Positions 17,576 through 26,770 of a stretch of 64,000 bases of DNA are shown here, piece after piece. Location of the stretch: positions 35,375-99,374 of the forward strand of contig JAFQRA010000024.1 of the NCBI GenBank assembly GCA_017410325.1, given 5' to 3'. The notes below the pieces were generated by a model. That model was not told where the DNA came from. It made no database searches and saw nothing but the letters and a program-made list of their open reading frames with translations. How positions within the stretch are numbered: position 1 is the first letter of the stretch; each line of letters starts with the position of its first letter. The stretch is from Clostridia bacterium (GTDB lineage: Bacteria > Bacillota > Clostridia > Oscillospirales > Acutalibacteraceae). The translations under genes and the position numbers were made by a program.

Positions 17576-18435
17576 CAGCAGTTACCCCCTTTCGAAAGGG
17601 ATAACAGTCTGCGGCAGCCTTCCGCAACCGTATATACATCCGTTTCGACATCAAGCCCTTTTTCACGCAGACCGATAAAAATTCTCGTAATCTGCGGAAC
17701 GTTCAGACCGATTTTCTCAAGCTCATCAGCTTTTGAAAAAACGTTGGGAACGGTATCGTACATTGCGACCTCGCCCTTGTTCATAACAAGGATTTTCGTG
17801 GCTACGCTTGCAACGTCCTCCATACTGTGGGAGACAAGCAGAACCGTACTGCCCGTTTTCTTTTTGTAATCCTTAATCATTGCGAGTATCTCCTGCCTGC
17901 CTTTAGGGTCAAGACCTGCCGTGGGCTCGTCAAGGATAAGGATTTTCGGGTTCATTGCCATAACACCCGCAATTGCGGCACGTCGCTTTTCACCGCCCGA
18001 CAAATCGAAGGGTGATTTGTTGATAAGCTCAGGCTTCAGCCCGACGTATCGGGCCGCACGAAGAACGCTTTCCTTTATCTGTGCCTCATTCATACCCATA
18101 TTTTTAGGGCCGAAGGCAATATCCTTGTAAACCGTTTCTTCAAAAAGCTGATATTCGGGATACTGGAAGCAAAGACCGACCTTGAAGCGCACGGAACGGA
18201 TTTTTTTCTTATCTGCCCAGATGTTCTCACCGTCAATTTCAACACTGCCCTCGTTGGGCTTTAAAAGGCCGTTGAGATGCTGGATGAGCGTGCTCTTTCC
18301 CGAGCCTGTGTGACCGATAATGCCGACAAGCTCGCCTGCTTCAATATCCAGATTTATATTCTTTATCGCACTCACACTCAGCGGTGTACCCTCGCTGTAT
18401 GTATGAGTAACGTTTTTAAGCGAAATAATCGGCAT
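17575..18435 (-). CDS. ecfA2: Energy-coupling factor transporter ATPase EcfA2
   Basis: 286 residues. ABC ATPase with Walker A GHTGSGKST (about residues 40-48), Q-loop CFQYPEYQLF, signature LSGGEKRR and Walker B ILILDEPTAGLD. 'FQYPE' and a C-terminal extension ending in VFSKADELEKIGLNVPQ are typical of EcfA2. It powers vitamin or ion uptake with EcfA1 and EcfT. It lies three bases after ecfA1. Confidence 0.93.
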   Translation of the reverse strand: MPIISLKNVTHTYSEGTPLSVSAIKNINLDIEAGELVGIIGHTGSGKSTLIQHLNGLLKPNEGSVEIDGENIWADKKKIRSVRFKVGLCFQYPEYQLFEETVYKDIAFGPKNMGMNEAQIKESVLRAARYVGLKPELINKSPFDLSGGEKRRAAIAGVMAMNPKILILDEPTAGLDPKGRQEILAMIKDYKKKTGSTVLLVSHSMEDVASVATKILVMNKGEVAMYDTVPNVFSKADELEKIGLNVPQITRIFIGLREKGLDVETDVYTVAEGCRRLLSLSKGGNC

Positions 18436-18438
18436 CGT

Positions 18439-19290
18439 TTACTCCTTCAAAAGTTTCATAACTGCTTGGATACATTCTTCTTCGTTGAGTATATCCGTTC
18501 TTATATCAACGCCCTGTGCTTTCAGAGCTTTTGCAAGCTGTGTTGCCTGAGGCACGTCAAGACCGACGGCAATAAGCTCATCCGCCTTTGAGAAAACCTC
18601 ACGCGGCGTACCGTCCGCATAAACCTCGCCGTTATCAATAACCACTACTCTGTCCGCCTGAACAGCCTCGTCCATAAAGTGGGTTACCAGCACGACGGTA
18701 ATGCCTCTTTCTTTATTAAGGCGTTTTATCGTGGCAAGGACTTCTTTTCTGCCGTTGGGGTCAAGCATTGCAGTAGGCTCGTCAAGCACTATGCACCTTG
18801 TCTGCATAGCAATGACACCTGCAATTGCAACACGCTGCTTCTGACCGCCGGAAAGCTTATACGGCTCGCTGTTGCGGAAATCATACATATTGACAGCCTT
18901 TAAAGCATCGTCAACACGCCTACGGATTTCCTTAGGCTCAACCCCGAGATTTTCGGGGCCGAAGGCAACGTCATCCTCAACAATCGTGGCGACAATCTGA
19001 TTGTCGGGATTCTGAAACACCATACCTACGGTGCGGCGTATTTCGTCCGTATTGTTTTCATCCGCCGTATCAAGACCGTTTACGGTAACCTTGCCGCTTT
19101 CGGGTATGTTTATGGCGTTTGTAAGCTTTGCAAAGGTGGATTTACCCGAGCCGTTATGACCCAGCACCGCAACAAAGCTCCCCTCCTCTATACCGAGGCT
19201 GATATTTTTTACGGCAAGAGGAAGCTGCTGCCCCTCTTCGTCCGCCTCGTAACGGAAGCTTACGTTTTCAAACTCAATTATCTTTCCCAT
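18439..19290 (-). CDS. ecfA1: Energy-coupling factor transporter ATPase EcfA1
   Basis: 283 residues from the ATG at 19290 (MGKIIEFENVSFRY). A longer upstream reading is possible but would cover the end of the methyltransferase gene and has no homologous content. Walker A is GHNGSGKST, Q-loop VFQNPDNQIV, signature LSGGQKQRV and Walker B CIVLDEPTAMLD. 'FQNPDNQ' identifies EcfA1. The ribosome site GGGAAAGTAAAAGA precedes the chosen start. First gene of the ecfA1-A2-T module. Confidence 0.93.
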   Translation of the reverse strand: MGKIIEFENVSFRYEADEEGQQLPLAVKNISLGIEEGSFVAVLGHNGSGKSTFAKLTNAINIPESGKVTVNGLDTADENNTDEIRRTVGMVFQNPDNQIVATIVEDDVAFGPENLGVEPKEIRRRVDDALKAVNMYDFRNSEPYKLSGGQKQRVAIAGVIAMQTRCIVLDEPTAMLDPNGRKEVLATIKRLNKERGITVVLVTHFMDEAVQADRVVVIDNGEVYADGTPREVFSKADELIAVGLDVPQATQLAKALKAQGVDIRTDILNEEECIQAVMKLLKE

Positions 19291-19294
19291 TCTT

Positions 19295-20167
19295 TTACTT
19301 TCCCTGTTTTCTCCATATTGCCGTAGCACCGCACGGTAAAGGCATACCCGATTGGGTTGCGGTAAGACCGAGCTCCGAGCCCGAAACAAAGCCGCCGTGC
19401 TTTGGCACAACCGTTGAGCCGAGTATGTATTCCATAACAGACGGTGAAAGACCGGTTGTGTATGAATTTATGAGTATAGCTTCGGCTTCGTCGGACAAAA
19501 GCTGCTCGCAAAGCTCAACAAAGCCGTAAACCTCGTCTTCTAATTTCCAGACCTCGCCGCCGGGGCCTCTGCCGTATGACGGCGGGTCCATAATAATGAT
19601 ATCGTATTTGTTTCCTCTTCTGATTTCACGCTGAACAAACTTTATACAGTCGTCAACAAGCCACCTTACGGGTGCATCGGCAACGCCGCTTGAAACAGCG
19701 TTTTCCTTTGCCCACTGCACCATACCCTTTGAAGCATCCACGTGAGTGACGTGAGCACCGCTCTTGAGTGCGGCAACGGTTGCGCCGCCCGTATAGGCAA
19801 AGAGGTTGAGCACCTTCAGCGGTCTGTCGGCAGACTCAATCATTTCACGCACCAAATCCCAGTTAGCCGCCTGCTCGGGAAAAAGACCCGTGTGCTTGAA
19901 GCCCATTGTTTTGATGTTGAATTTCAGGTCGCCGTAGGCAATTTCCCACCTGTCGGGAAGCTTGCCGAGCAGCTCCCAATGGCCGCCGCCCGACTGCGAA
20001 CGGTTATACCTGGCGTTTGCCTTTCTCCACAGCGGGTGTCGTCTGCCCGTTTTCCAGATAACCTGCGGGTCGGGACGGATAAGGATAATATCTCCCCAAC
20101 GCTCCAGACGCTCGCCGTTGGTACAGTCGAGCAATTCATATTCCTTCCATTTGTCCGATACTCTCAT
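19295..20167 (-). CDS. Class I SAM-dependent rRNA methyltransferase (RlmI/RlmK-like)
   Basis: 290 residues. The SAM-binding loop is NLFAYTGGATVAALKSGA (about residues 120-137), with the acidic end of the next strand at THVDAS, and the catalytic-type motif DPPSYGRG lies near residue 193. These place it in the COG1092 family, which methylates cytosine C5 or guanine N2 in 23S rRNA. The usual N-terminal PUA domain is missing or reduced: the protein begins with a short beta-rich segment. Its target base cannot be assigned. It sits 27 bases after glmM. Confidence 0.8.
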   Translation of the reverse strand: MRVSDKWKEYELLDCTNGERLERWGDIILIRPDPQVIWKTGRRHPLWRKANARYNRSQSGGGHWELLGKLPDRWEIAYGDLKFNIKTMGFKHTGLFPEQAANWDLVREMIESADRPLKVLNLFAYTGGATVAALKSGAHVTHVDASKGMVQWAKENAVSSGVADAPVRWLVDDCIKFVQREIRRGNKYDIIIMDPPSYGRGPGGEVWKLEDEVYGFVELCEQLLSDEAEAILINSYTTGLSPSVMEYILGSTVVPKHGGFVSGSELGLTATQSGMPLPCGATAIWRKQGK

Positions 20168-20193
20168 TTTAAAATTCCTCTTAGCTTTTGTAT

Positions 20194-21543
20194 CTATATC
20201 AGTCTGTTTCTGACTACACTTGCAATTTCGTCTGCAATGCGTTTTATTTGTGTTTCGTTTTTGCCCTCAACCATTACTCTTATTAACGGCTCCGTGCCCG
20301 AAACACGCACTATAATTCTGCCGTTTGCACCCAGCTCTTTTTCGGCACTCTCTACGGCCTTTCGGATTTCCTTATCGTTGGCATATCTTGCTTTTCCCAT
20401 TTGGGAAACGCGTACATTCAACATAACCTGCGGATAAATTTCAATTTCACTTGCAAGCTCGCTGAGTGTTTTGCCGCTGTCACGCAGTATCTGCAAAAGC
20501 TGGATAGCGGTAAGCTGACCGTCACCCGTTGAGGCATAGTCAAGAAAAATCACGTGGCCCGACTGCTCGCCGCCGATTGAATAACCGCCCTCAAGCATTC
20601 TTTCAAGAACATATCTGTCACCCACCGAGGTGAGCTCAACCGAAATTCCGTGGCTTTTGCAAAAATCGTGAAAGCCCATATTGCTCATCACGGTGACAAC
20701 GGCGGTATTCTTTTTCAGCCTGCCTTGGTTTTTAAGATACGAAGCGCAGATTGCAACGATTTTGTCGCCGTCAACCACCCTGCCGTTTTCGTCAACCGCC
20801 ATAAGCCTGTCTGCATCGCCGTCAAAGGCGAAGCCCACCTGACAGCCGTTATCGGCAACAAATTTCTGCAGGGGCTCAAGGTGTGTTGAACCGCAGTCGC
20901 GGTTGATGTTGACACCGTTGGGCACGGCGGAAAGTATTTCAAAATCCGCACCGAGCTCGGTAAAAAGCTCAGGCGCTGTAAGAGAGGCGGAGCCGTTGGC
21001 ACAGTCCAGAGCGATTTTCAGCCCCGAAAAGCCGCCGTTAACGGTTGAAAGCAGATGCTCGATATAATCAAACCTCGGCATATCCGCGTGGCGTATTCTG
21101 CCCACACCGCCGCCGGTTTTAACGTCCGGCACCACGGTACCGTCGAGAATAATCTCTTCTATTTTTTCTTCCAGCTCGTCGGGCAGCTTATATCCGTCCG
21201 ACTTAAAAATTTTAATTCCGTTGTATTCACAGGGGTTGTGGGAAGCAGATATCATAATACCCGCATCATATCCGTATTTTTGAACGAGAAAAGCCACGGC
21301 AGGCGTGGGAAGCACACCCAGCACAAGAACATCCGCACCCACAGAGCAAAGCCCTGCGGAAATTGCCGAGCAAAGCATTTCGGAAGAAATTCTTGTGTCT
21401 GCGCCGATTAAAACCCTGGGGCGCTTGCATTTTCCGTCCGACAGCACCATTGCCGCCGCCCTGCCAATCTGCATAGCCAGCTCACACGTCAGCTCACTGT
21501 TGGCTACACCTCTTGCACCGTCCGTACCGAATAATCTTCCCAG
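20194..21543 (-). CDS. glmM: Phosphoglucosamine mutase, apparent CTG start
   Basis: 449 residues when read from CTG at 21543. GlmM converts glucosamine 6-phosphate to glucosamine 1-phosphate for peptidoglycan precursors. The active-site serine is in ISASHNP (about residue 100) and the metal loop is FDGDADRL. The family normally begins MGRLFGTDGxRGxAN and is 445-450 residues long. Here the matching start reads CTG-GGA-AGA and is preceded in frame by a TGA stop 9 bases earlier; the first ATG (21474) would remove 23 residues including the conserved GTDG loop. A GAGAGGA ribosome site lies about 10 bases before the CTG, so a CTG start is the best reading. Confidence 0.85.
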   Translation of the reverse strand: MGRLFGTDGARGVANSELTCELAMQIGRAAAMVLSDGKCKRPRVLIGADTRISSEMLCSAISAGLCSVGADVLVLGVLPTPAVAFLVQKYGYDAGIMISASHNPCEYNGIKIFKSDGYKLPDELEEKIEEIILDGTVVPDVKTGGGVGRIRHADMPRFDYIEHLLSTVNGGFSGLKIALDCANGSASLTAPELFTELGADFEILSAVPNGVNINRDCGSTHLEPLQKFVADNGCQVGFAFDGDADRLMAVDENGRVVDGDKIVAICASYLKNQGRLKKNTAVVTVMSNMGFHDFCKSHGISVELTSVGDRYVLERMLEGGYSIGGEQSGHVIFLDYASTGDGQLTAIQLLQILRDSGKTLSELASEIEIYPQVMLNVRVSQMGKARYANDKEIRKAVESAEKELGANGRIIVRVSGTEPLIRVMVEGKNETQIKRIADEIASVVRNRLI

Positions 21544-21558
21544 TGTAAATCATTCCTC

Positions 21559-22596
21559 TCAGAACAGCCGCTGTTGACCCTCCATAGGAATACCTAAATG
21601 AGCATAGCCCGCAGGAGTAACAACTCTGCCTCTCGGTGTACGGCTGAGGAAACCGATTTGCATAAGATAGGGCTCGTAAACGTCTTCAATCGTTATTGCT
21701 TCCTCGCCGATAGCGGCTGCTATCGTTTCCAGACCGACGGGGCCGCCCTTGTAAAACTTGATAATTGACGAGAGAAGAAGCCTATCAATATTGTCAAGAC
21801 CGAGTTCATCAATTTCAAGGCGGTTTAGTGCAAGACGGGCACTTTCAAGGTCGATTACGCCTTTACCGAAAACCTCGGCAAAGTCACGCGCACGCTTGAG
21901 CAGCCTGTTTGCTATTCGGGGAGTACCTCGTGAACGCGAGGCAATTTCCAGAGCGCCGTCGTCATCTGCTTCGATATTGAGTATACCCGCCGAGCGTTTT
22001 ATTATGCCCGCAAGCTCTTCGGGAGTGTAAAGCTCCAGACGGAAAAGCACGCCGAAGCGGTCACGCAGAGGAGCGCTCAGCTGGCCTGCCCTTGTTGTTG
22101 CACCGATAAGGGTAAAACGCTTAAGGTCAAGCCTTATCGACCTTGCCGAAGGGCCTTTGCCGATTATGATATCGAGAGCATTGTCCTCCATTGCGGGGTA
22201 CAGCACTTCCTCTACCGCACGGGAAAGGCGGTGGATTTCATCGACAAAAAGCACATCGCCGTCGTTAAGGTTGGTAAGCAGAGCCGCAAGGTCGCCCGGT
22301 TTTTCGATTGCGGGGCCCGAGGTAACTCTGAAATTAACGCCCATTTCGTTTGCAATAATTCCCGCAAGAGTGGTTTTGCCCAGGCCCGGAGGGCCGTAAA
22401 GCAGAACGTGGTCAAGCGGTTCATTTCGGTTTTTAGCCGCCTCAATATATATACGCAGGTTTTCCTTTACCTTTTCCTGTCCTACGTAATCATCAAGGCA
22501 CTGAGGTCTTAAAGAAAGCTCGATATTGTTATCCTCAGGGGTATATCCGGAGGCAACTATACGGCTTTCAAAATCCATTTCTTCATTGTCAAACAT
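21559..22596 (-). CDS. ruvB: Holliday junction branch migration helicase RuvB
   Basis: 345 residues. AAA+ motor that drives Holliday junction branch migration with RuvA. Walker [12 protein letters not shown] (about residues 66-76), Walker [13 protein letters not shown], sensor 1 [10 protein letters not shown] and the arginine finger in LRDRFG are all present, then the winged helix ending [17 protein letters not shown]. It lies 13 bases after ruvA and 15 bases before the glmM CTG. Confidence 0.97.
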   Translation of the reverse strand: MFDNEEMDFESRIVASGYTPEDNNIELSLRPQCLDDYVGQEKVKENLRIYIEAAKNRNEPLDHVLLYGPPGLGKTTLAGIIANEMGVNFRVTSGPAIEKPGDLAALLTNLNDGDVLFVDEIHRLSRAVEEVLYPAMEDNALDIIIGKGPSARSIRLDLKRFTLIGATTRAGQLSAPLRDRFGVLFRLELYTPEELAGIIKRSAGILNIEADDDGALEIASRSRGTPRIANRLLKRARDFAEVFGKGVIDLESARLALNRLEIDELGLDNIDRLLLSSIIKFYKGGPVGLETIAAAIGEEAITIEDVYEPYLMQIGFLSRTPRGRVVTPAGYAHLGIPMEGQQRLF

Positions 22597-22609
22597 CAGT
22601 TCTCACCTC

Positions 22610-23215
22610 TTAAAATCCGCCCGACAGGGAAAGAAGGGCTTTTTTGATAAGCTCGTCAACAGGTAAGCCCGGGTCAAGCCTGCCTACGGCAACGCTTGCC
22701 TCGGTACGGGAGAAGCCGAGTGACATAAGCGCATCGACCGCTTCGTTGCCCGACTCCTGCGAAACGGCGACCTTGACTTCGGCAAATTCCACCGCAGCCG
22801 CACCCGTTGCAAAGGGAGCAAGTTTATCTTTGATTTCGGTTATTATTCTTTGTGCGATTTTCGGACCGACACCCTGTGCGGCAGTAATCGCCTTGACATC
22901 GCCCGAAGCAACAGCCAACGCCAGCTTATCGGGAGTGAGCTGTGAAAGAATGGCAAGACCCGCTTTCGGGCCGACACCCGACACACCGATTAATATTTTG
23001 AAGCAGTCAAGCTCGTCCGTATCGGCAAAGCCGAATAAATCGAGCGCATCCTCACGCACCGCCAAATATGTATAAAGCGTTACCGTTTCGCCCGTTGAAG
23101 CGATTTTACGCAGGGTATTGAAGCTGGTGTAACAGCGGAAGGCAACACCGCCGCAGGAAAGCGCAACGCTTGATTCGTCTGTATGTACAACTGTACCGGT
23201 AAGTGAATAAAACAT
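22610..23215 (-). CDS. ruvA: Holliday junction branch migration protein RuvA
   Basis: 201 residues. Tetrameric junction-binding partner of RuvB. It has an N-terminal OB fold (FYSLTGTVVHTDESSVAL), tandem helix-hairpin-helix motifs (LIGVSGVGPKAGLAIL and ITAAQGVGPKIAQRII, about 75-120) and a C-terminal domain III (VDALMSLGFSRTEASVAVG) that contacts RuvB. It starts three bases after the ruvC stop. Confidence 0.97.
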   Translation of the reverse strand: MFYSLTGTVVHTDESSVALSCGGVAFRCYTSFNTLRKIASTGETVTLYTYLAVREDALDLFGFADTDELDCFKILIGVSGVGPKAGLAILSQLTPDKLALAVASGDVKAITAAQGVGPKIAQRIITEIKDKLAPFATGAAAVEFAEVKVAVSQESGNEAVDALMSLGFSRTEASVAVGRLDPGLPVDELIKKALLSLSGGF

Positions 23216-23218
23216 ATT

Positions 23219-23722
23219 TTATCCTCCGATTTTATTCATTCTGCCCAAAAGTGAGCCTGCGCTGTGAGCGTGGCAGATTGCAAGGGCAAGGGCATCGGCA
23301 GTATCGTCGGGCTTTGGGACAGCCTTAAGGTTAAGCATAAGCCGTGTCATTTCCTGCACCTGCTTTTTTTCTGCCCTGCCGTAGCCGACAACACTCTGCT
23401 TAACCTGCAGCGGAGTGTATTCGGCAATATCCAGTCCGCCCTGTGCGGCGGCAAGGACGATTACGCCTCTTGCCTGCGCAACATCAATGGCGGTTGTCGT
23501 GTTTGTGTTAAAAAAGAGCTTTTCGATTGACATAGCATCGGGGGAATACTTTTCTATCAGGCAGGAAAGACCGTTGTAAATTGTTTGCAGGCGCAGGTCA
23601 AACGGTGTATGTGCCGCAGTTGTAACCGCACCGTAATCCACAACCTTGAAACGGTTGGCTTCATAATCCACAATACCGTAGCCGACTATTGCATAGCCGG
23701 GGTCAATTCCCAAAATCCTCAT
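23219..23722 (-). CDS. ruvC: Crossover junction endodeoxyribonuclease RuvC
   Basis: 167 residues. Resolves Holliday junctions. The acidic catalytic residues are visible: Asp in GIDPGYA (residue 6), Glu in SIEKLFF (about 67) and the pair in [13 protein letters not shown] (about 139-151). It is the first gene of ruvC-ruvA-ruvB; the 66-base gap upstream separates it from the penicillin-binding protein gene. Confidence 0.97.
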   Translation of the reverse strand: MRILGIDPGYAIVGYGIVDYEANRFKVVDYGAVTTAAHTPFDLRLQTIYNGLSCLIEKYSPDAMSIEKLFFNTNTTTAIDVAQARGVIVLAAAQGGLDIAEYTPLQVKQSVVGYGRAEKKQVQEMTRLMLNLKAVPKPDDTADALALAICHAHSAGSLLGRMNKIGG

Positions 23723-23788
23723 TACGTACTATCCCCTATCTTCATATCAATGCATTATAGCACAATAATTATAATAAAGCAAATACTT

Positions 23789-25414
23789 TTAATAATTATT
23801 TAAAAGATTATTTACTGTTTTCGAAAACACGGGAGCACAGTCCGAAGAGCCCGAGTCACCGTCCTCACACATTACAACAAGCACATATTCGGGTTTTTCG
23901 TAAGGATAAAAGCCTGCAAACCACGTGACGACCCTCTCCTCGCCGCCGATAAATTCGCCCGTCTGCGCCGTTGCCGTTTTACCGCCGACACGGCAGTTTT
24001 CCGCCTGCGCCGCAGTACCCGTGCCCTCACGCACGGCAAGTTCCAGAAAAGAGCTGATTGTATCGGCCGTTGATTCCGAAAACACTTTTACGGGCGAAGG
24101 CGAAGCGTATTCGTCGATAATATTCATATTTTCATCGCAAAGACCCTTGACAAGATACGGCTTTTTGTATTCACCGTCGTTGGCAATTACAGAATAAAGG
24201 CAGGCTATCTGAATTACGTTTGCGGTAAGACTGCCCTGACCAAAGGAAAAATTAGCTCTTGCACCCGCCTGCTCAAGCTCAGCGGCTTCAGGCAGATTTC
24301 CGCTGTAGGTACACATATCCTCAGCCAGCTCTATACTGCTGCCGAAGCCGAGATTTTTTGCCGCTTCAAGCACCCGGCCGATATCAAGCTGTTCAATGAG
24401 ATTGATAAAATAGCAGTTGCACGAATAAGCCAGAGCGGACGCCATATTGACCGTACCGTGGTTTTTCATACACTTAAAGGTTTTACCGCCGCATACCGTA
24501 TAGCCTTTACATTCAAACTCTGCCAGCGGGTCTGTGCCGCTTTCAAGTGCGGTTGCGGCAATTAGCGGCTTGAAAACCGAACCGACAGGATACGAACCGA
24601 ACACCCTGTTGAAAAGAGGAAGGTCTTCATCTGTAAGGCAGGCGGAAATATTGTTTCTGTCATAGTCCGGCCTGCTTACGGCCGCCACGATTTCACCGCT
24701 TTTTATATCCAGCATAACCGCCGCGCCTTTTTTCAGGCGGCACTCATCCGCCGCAGCTTCCAGCGCTGACTGGATTTTTTTATCAATTGTCAAAACGACA
24801 CCGCCGCTGCTGTTGTAGTTGCTGTTGACCATCTCAAAATCCGTGCCCTGAAGACCCGCTCCGTTTGCATCGGCAAAATAGCGCACGTCAAGCCGACCGC
24901 TCTGAGCAGAGAGATAATAATCAAAGCTCCTTTCAATTCCGCTGACACCTTTGGTTTCTCCGTCCGAAAGATAGCCGATAATGTGCGAAGCTTTTTGGCT
25001 TGAACTATACCGATTGTATATCGGTAACGTCATAATATCGTCACTTTCAACCGAATTGCCGATTTTGAGAATAACGGGATTGAGCTGTGATATTTCTCTG
25101 CTTATTGCCGAAAATTCATTTTCATCAAGAACGCTTCTCAAAGCATTAAGCGCAGAGAGAGCAGGCTTGACAACGGACACGGCAACCGTACTTTCGCAGG
25201 TAAGGCGCCGCAGCCGTCTGTCGTATATAACGCCTCTGCTGTGAGCCACTGTCAAGCTTTTTGCGCTTGAGTTTTCCGCCGCCGGGCTGTACTCGCCGCC
25301 AACGAGCAGAATGCGCACGGGAAGCAGCCCGAGAACCAGAAGCAAACTGAAATACACCACGAGGGGTCTTGGAAAAAGCACACCGTAATTTTTCTTCAAG
25401 GTACAATCCTTCAA
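23789..25414 (-). CDS. Class B penicillin-binding protein (PBP2/FtsI-type transpeptidase)
   Basis: 541 residues. An N-terminal anchor (LVVYFSLLLVLGLLPVRILL, about 18-37) precedes a pedestal with GVSGIERSFDYYLS and ADANGAGLQG. The transpeptidase domain then has SxxK as SVFK (in YPVGSVFKP, about 276-284), SxN as SCN (in LAYSCNCYF) and the third motif as GGKTATAQTG (about 477), i.e. KTA where KTG is usual. It cross-links peptidoglycan outside the membrane. It is shorter than vegetative PBP2 and has no PASTA domains. A sporulation or division role cannot be told from sequence. Confidence 0.85.
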   Translation of the reverse strand: MKDCTLKKNYGVLFPRPLVVYFSLLLVLGLLPVRILLVGGEYSPAAENSSAKSLTVAHSRGVIYDRRLRRLTCESTVAVSVVKPALSALNALRSVLDENEFSAISREISQLNPVILKIGNSVESDDIMTLPIYNRYSSSQKASHIIGYLSDGETKGVSGIERSFDYYLSAQSGRLDVRYFADANGAGLQGTDFEMVNSNYNSSGGVVLTIDKKIQSALEAAADECRLKKGAAVMLDIKSGEIVAAVSRPDYDRNNISACLTDEDLPLFNRVFGSYPVGSVFKPLIAATALESGTDPLAEFECKGYTVCGGKTFKCMKNHGTVNMASALAYSCNCYFINLIEQLDIGRVLEAAKNLGFGSSIELAEDMCTYSGNLPEAAELEQAGARANFSFGQGSLTANVIQIACLYSVIANDGEYKKPYLVKGLCDENMNIIDEYASPSPVKVFSESTADTISSFLELAVREGTGTAAQAENCRVGGKTATAQTGEFIGGEERVVTWFAGFYPYEKPEYVLVVMCEDGDSGSSDCAPVFSKTVNNLLNNY

Positions 25415-25448
25415 TCCGATAATTTGCTTTTATTATCTGCCGCAGGCG

Positions 25449-25478
25449 CAAAAAAATACCGACGGCTTTCACCGTCGG
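25449..25478 (-). terminator. Rho-independent terminator of tyrS
   Basis: On the minus strand a 7-bp stem CCGACGG/CCGTCGG (25478-25472 and 25465-25459) with a 6-base loop precedes TATTTTTTT. It separates tyrS from the penicillin-binding protein gene. Confidence 0.88.
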
Positions 25479-25498
25479 CATTAAACAGTTTGTATAAT

Positions 25499-26725
25499 TT
25501 ATTTTGTGATTTTGTGGAAAACCTTCTTGCCCTTCTTAACGATTACAAAGCCACCGTCATTGAGCTGAGCCTCATCAACAAAGGTATCAATTGAGGTTAC
25601 TTTTTCATCATCGAGCGAAACGCCGCCCTGCTCAATGAGTCTGCGTGCTTCGCCCCTTGACTTTGCGATTGCTGTTTTAACAAGAATGTCAATGATGCCT
25701 ACCTTGCCGTCTGTAAAATCTTCTGTGGCAAGGGCTGTTGTGGGCATATTATCGGTATTTGCACCGCCTGCGAAGAGTGCACGTGCTGCCTCCTGTGCCT
25801 TGACTGCCTCTTCTTCGCCGTGAACGAGCTTCGTAAGCTCAAAGCCGAGGATTTCCTTAGCCTTGTTGAGCTGGCTGCCCTCCCATTTATCCATTTCATC
25901 GATTTCTTCAAGAGGAAGGAATGTAAGCATACGGATGCATTTGAGAACATCGGCATCGCTTACGTTACGCCAGTACTGATAGAACTCGTACGGAGTAGTC
26001 TTTTCGGGGTCAAGCCATACTGCACCCGAAGCGGTTTTACCCATCTTCTTGCCCTCGGAATTGAGAAGCAGAGTAATAGTCATTGCATAGGCATCCTTAC
26101 CGAGCTTTTTGCGGATAAGCTCCGTACCGCCGAGCATATTTGACCACTGGTCGTCGCCGCCGAACTGCATATTACAGCCGTATTCCTTATAGAGGTGGTA
26201 GAAGTCATAGCTCTGCATAATCATATAGTTGAACTCAAGGAAGCTTAAGCCCTTTTCCATTCTCTGCTTGTAGCATTCTGCACGGAGCATATTGTTGACA
26301 GAGAAGCAATGGCCGACCTCGCGAAGCACATCAACATAATTAAGGTCAAGAAGCCAGTCGGCATTGTTAATCATCATAGCCTTGCCTTCACCGAATTCGA
26401 TAAAGCGGCTCATCTGCTTCTTGAAGCACTCAACATTGTGCTGGATTGTTTCCTTGGTAAGCACCTGGCGAAGGTCGCTTCTGCCCGAAGGGTCGCCAAT
26501 CATACCTGTGCCTCCGCCGAGAAGGGCAATCGGCTTGTTTCCTGCCATCTGAAGGCGTTTCATAAGGCAGAGTGCCATAAAATGACCTACGTGAAGGCTG
26601 TCAGCCGTGGGGTCAAAACCGATATAGAAAACAGCCTTACCGTTATCGATAAGCTCTCTGATTTCCTTTTCATCCGTTACCTGGGCAATAAGACCTCTGG
26701 CAACGAGCTCGTCATAAATCTTCAT
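25499..26725 (-). CDS. tyrS: Tyrosyl-tRNA synthetase
   Basis: 408 residues. Class Ic synthetase charging tRNA-Tyr. The HIGH motif is HVGH (in DSLHVGHFMALC, about residues 43-54) and KMSKS is KMGKT (about 231). The C-terminal S4 RNA-binding domain is recognisable (KSRGEARRLIEQGGVSLDDE, about 354-373). It follows recN by 45 bases with no room for a T-box leader, unlike many clostridial tyrS genes. Confidence 0.96.
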   Translation of the reverse strand: MKIYDELVARGLIAQVTDEKEIRELIDNGKAVFYIGFDPTADSLHVGHFMALCLMKRLQMAGNKPIALLGGGTGMIGDPSGRSDLRQVLTKETIQHNVECFKKQMSRFIEFGEGKAMMINNADWLLDLNYVDVLREVGHCFSVNNMLRAECYKQRMEKGLSFLEFNYMIMQSYDFYHLYKEYGCNMQFGGDDQWSNMLGGTELIRKKLGKDAYAMTITLLLNSEGKKMGKTASGAVWLDPEKTTPYEFYQYWRNVSDADVLKCIRMLTFLPLEEIDEMDKWEGSQLNKAKEILGFELTKLVHGEEEAVKAQEAARALFAGGANTDNMPTTALATEDFTDGKVGIIDILVKTAIAKSRGEARRLIEQGGVSLDDEKVTSIDTFVDEAQLNDGGFVIVKKGKKVFHKITK

Positions 26726-26770
26726 TTTAAAATTCCTCCGAATTACAATTATTGTGATAATATAATAAAA

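Noticed and set aside
26726-26770. T-box leader for tyrS
   Set aside because: Only 45 A+T-rich bases separate recN and tyrS; no stem I or GGTGGTACCGCG element.
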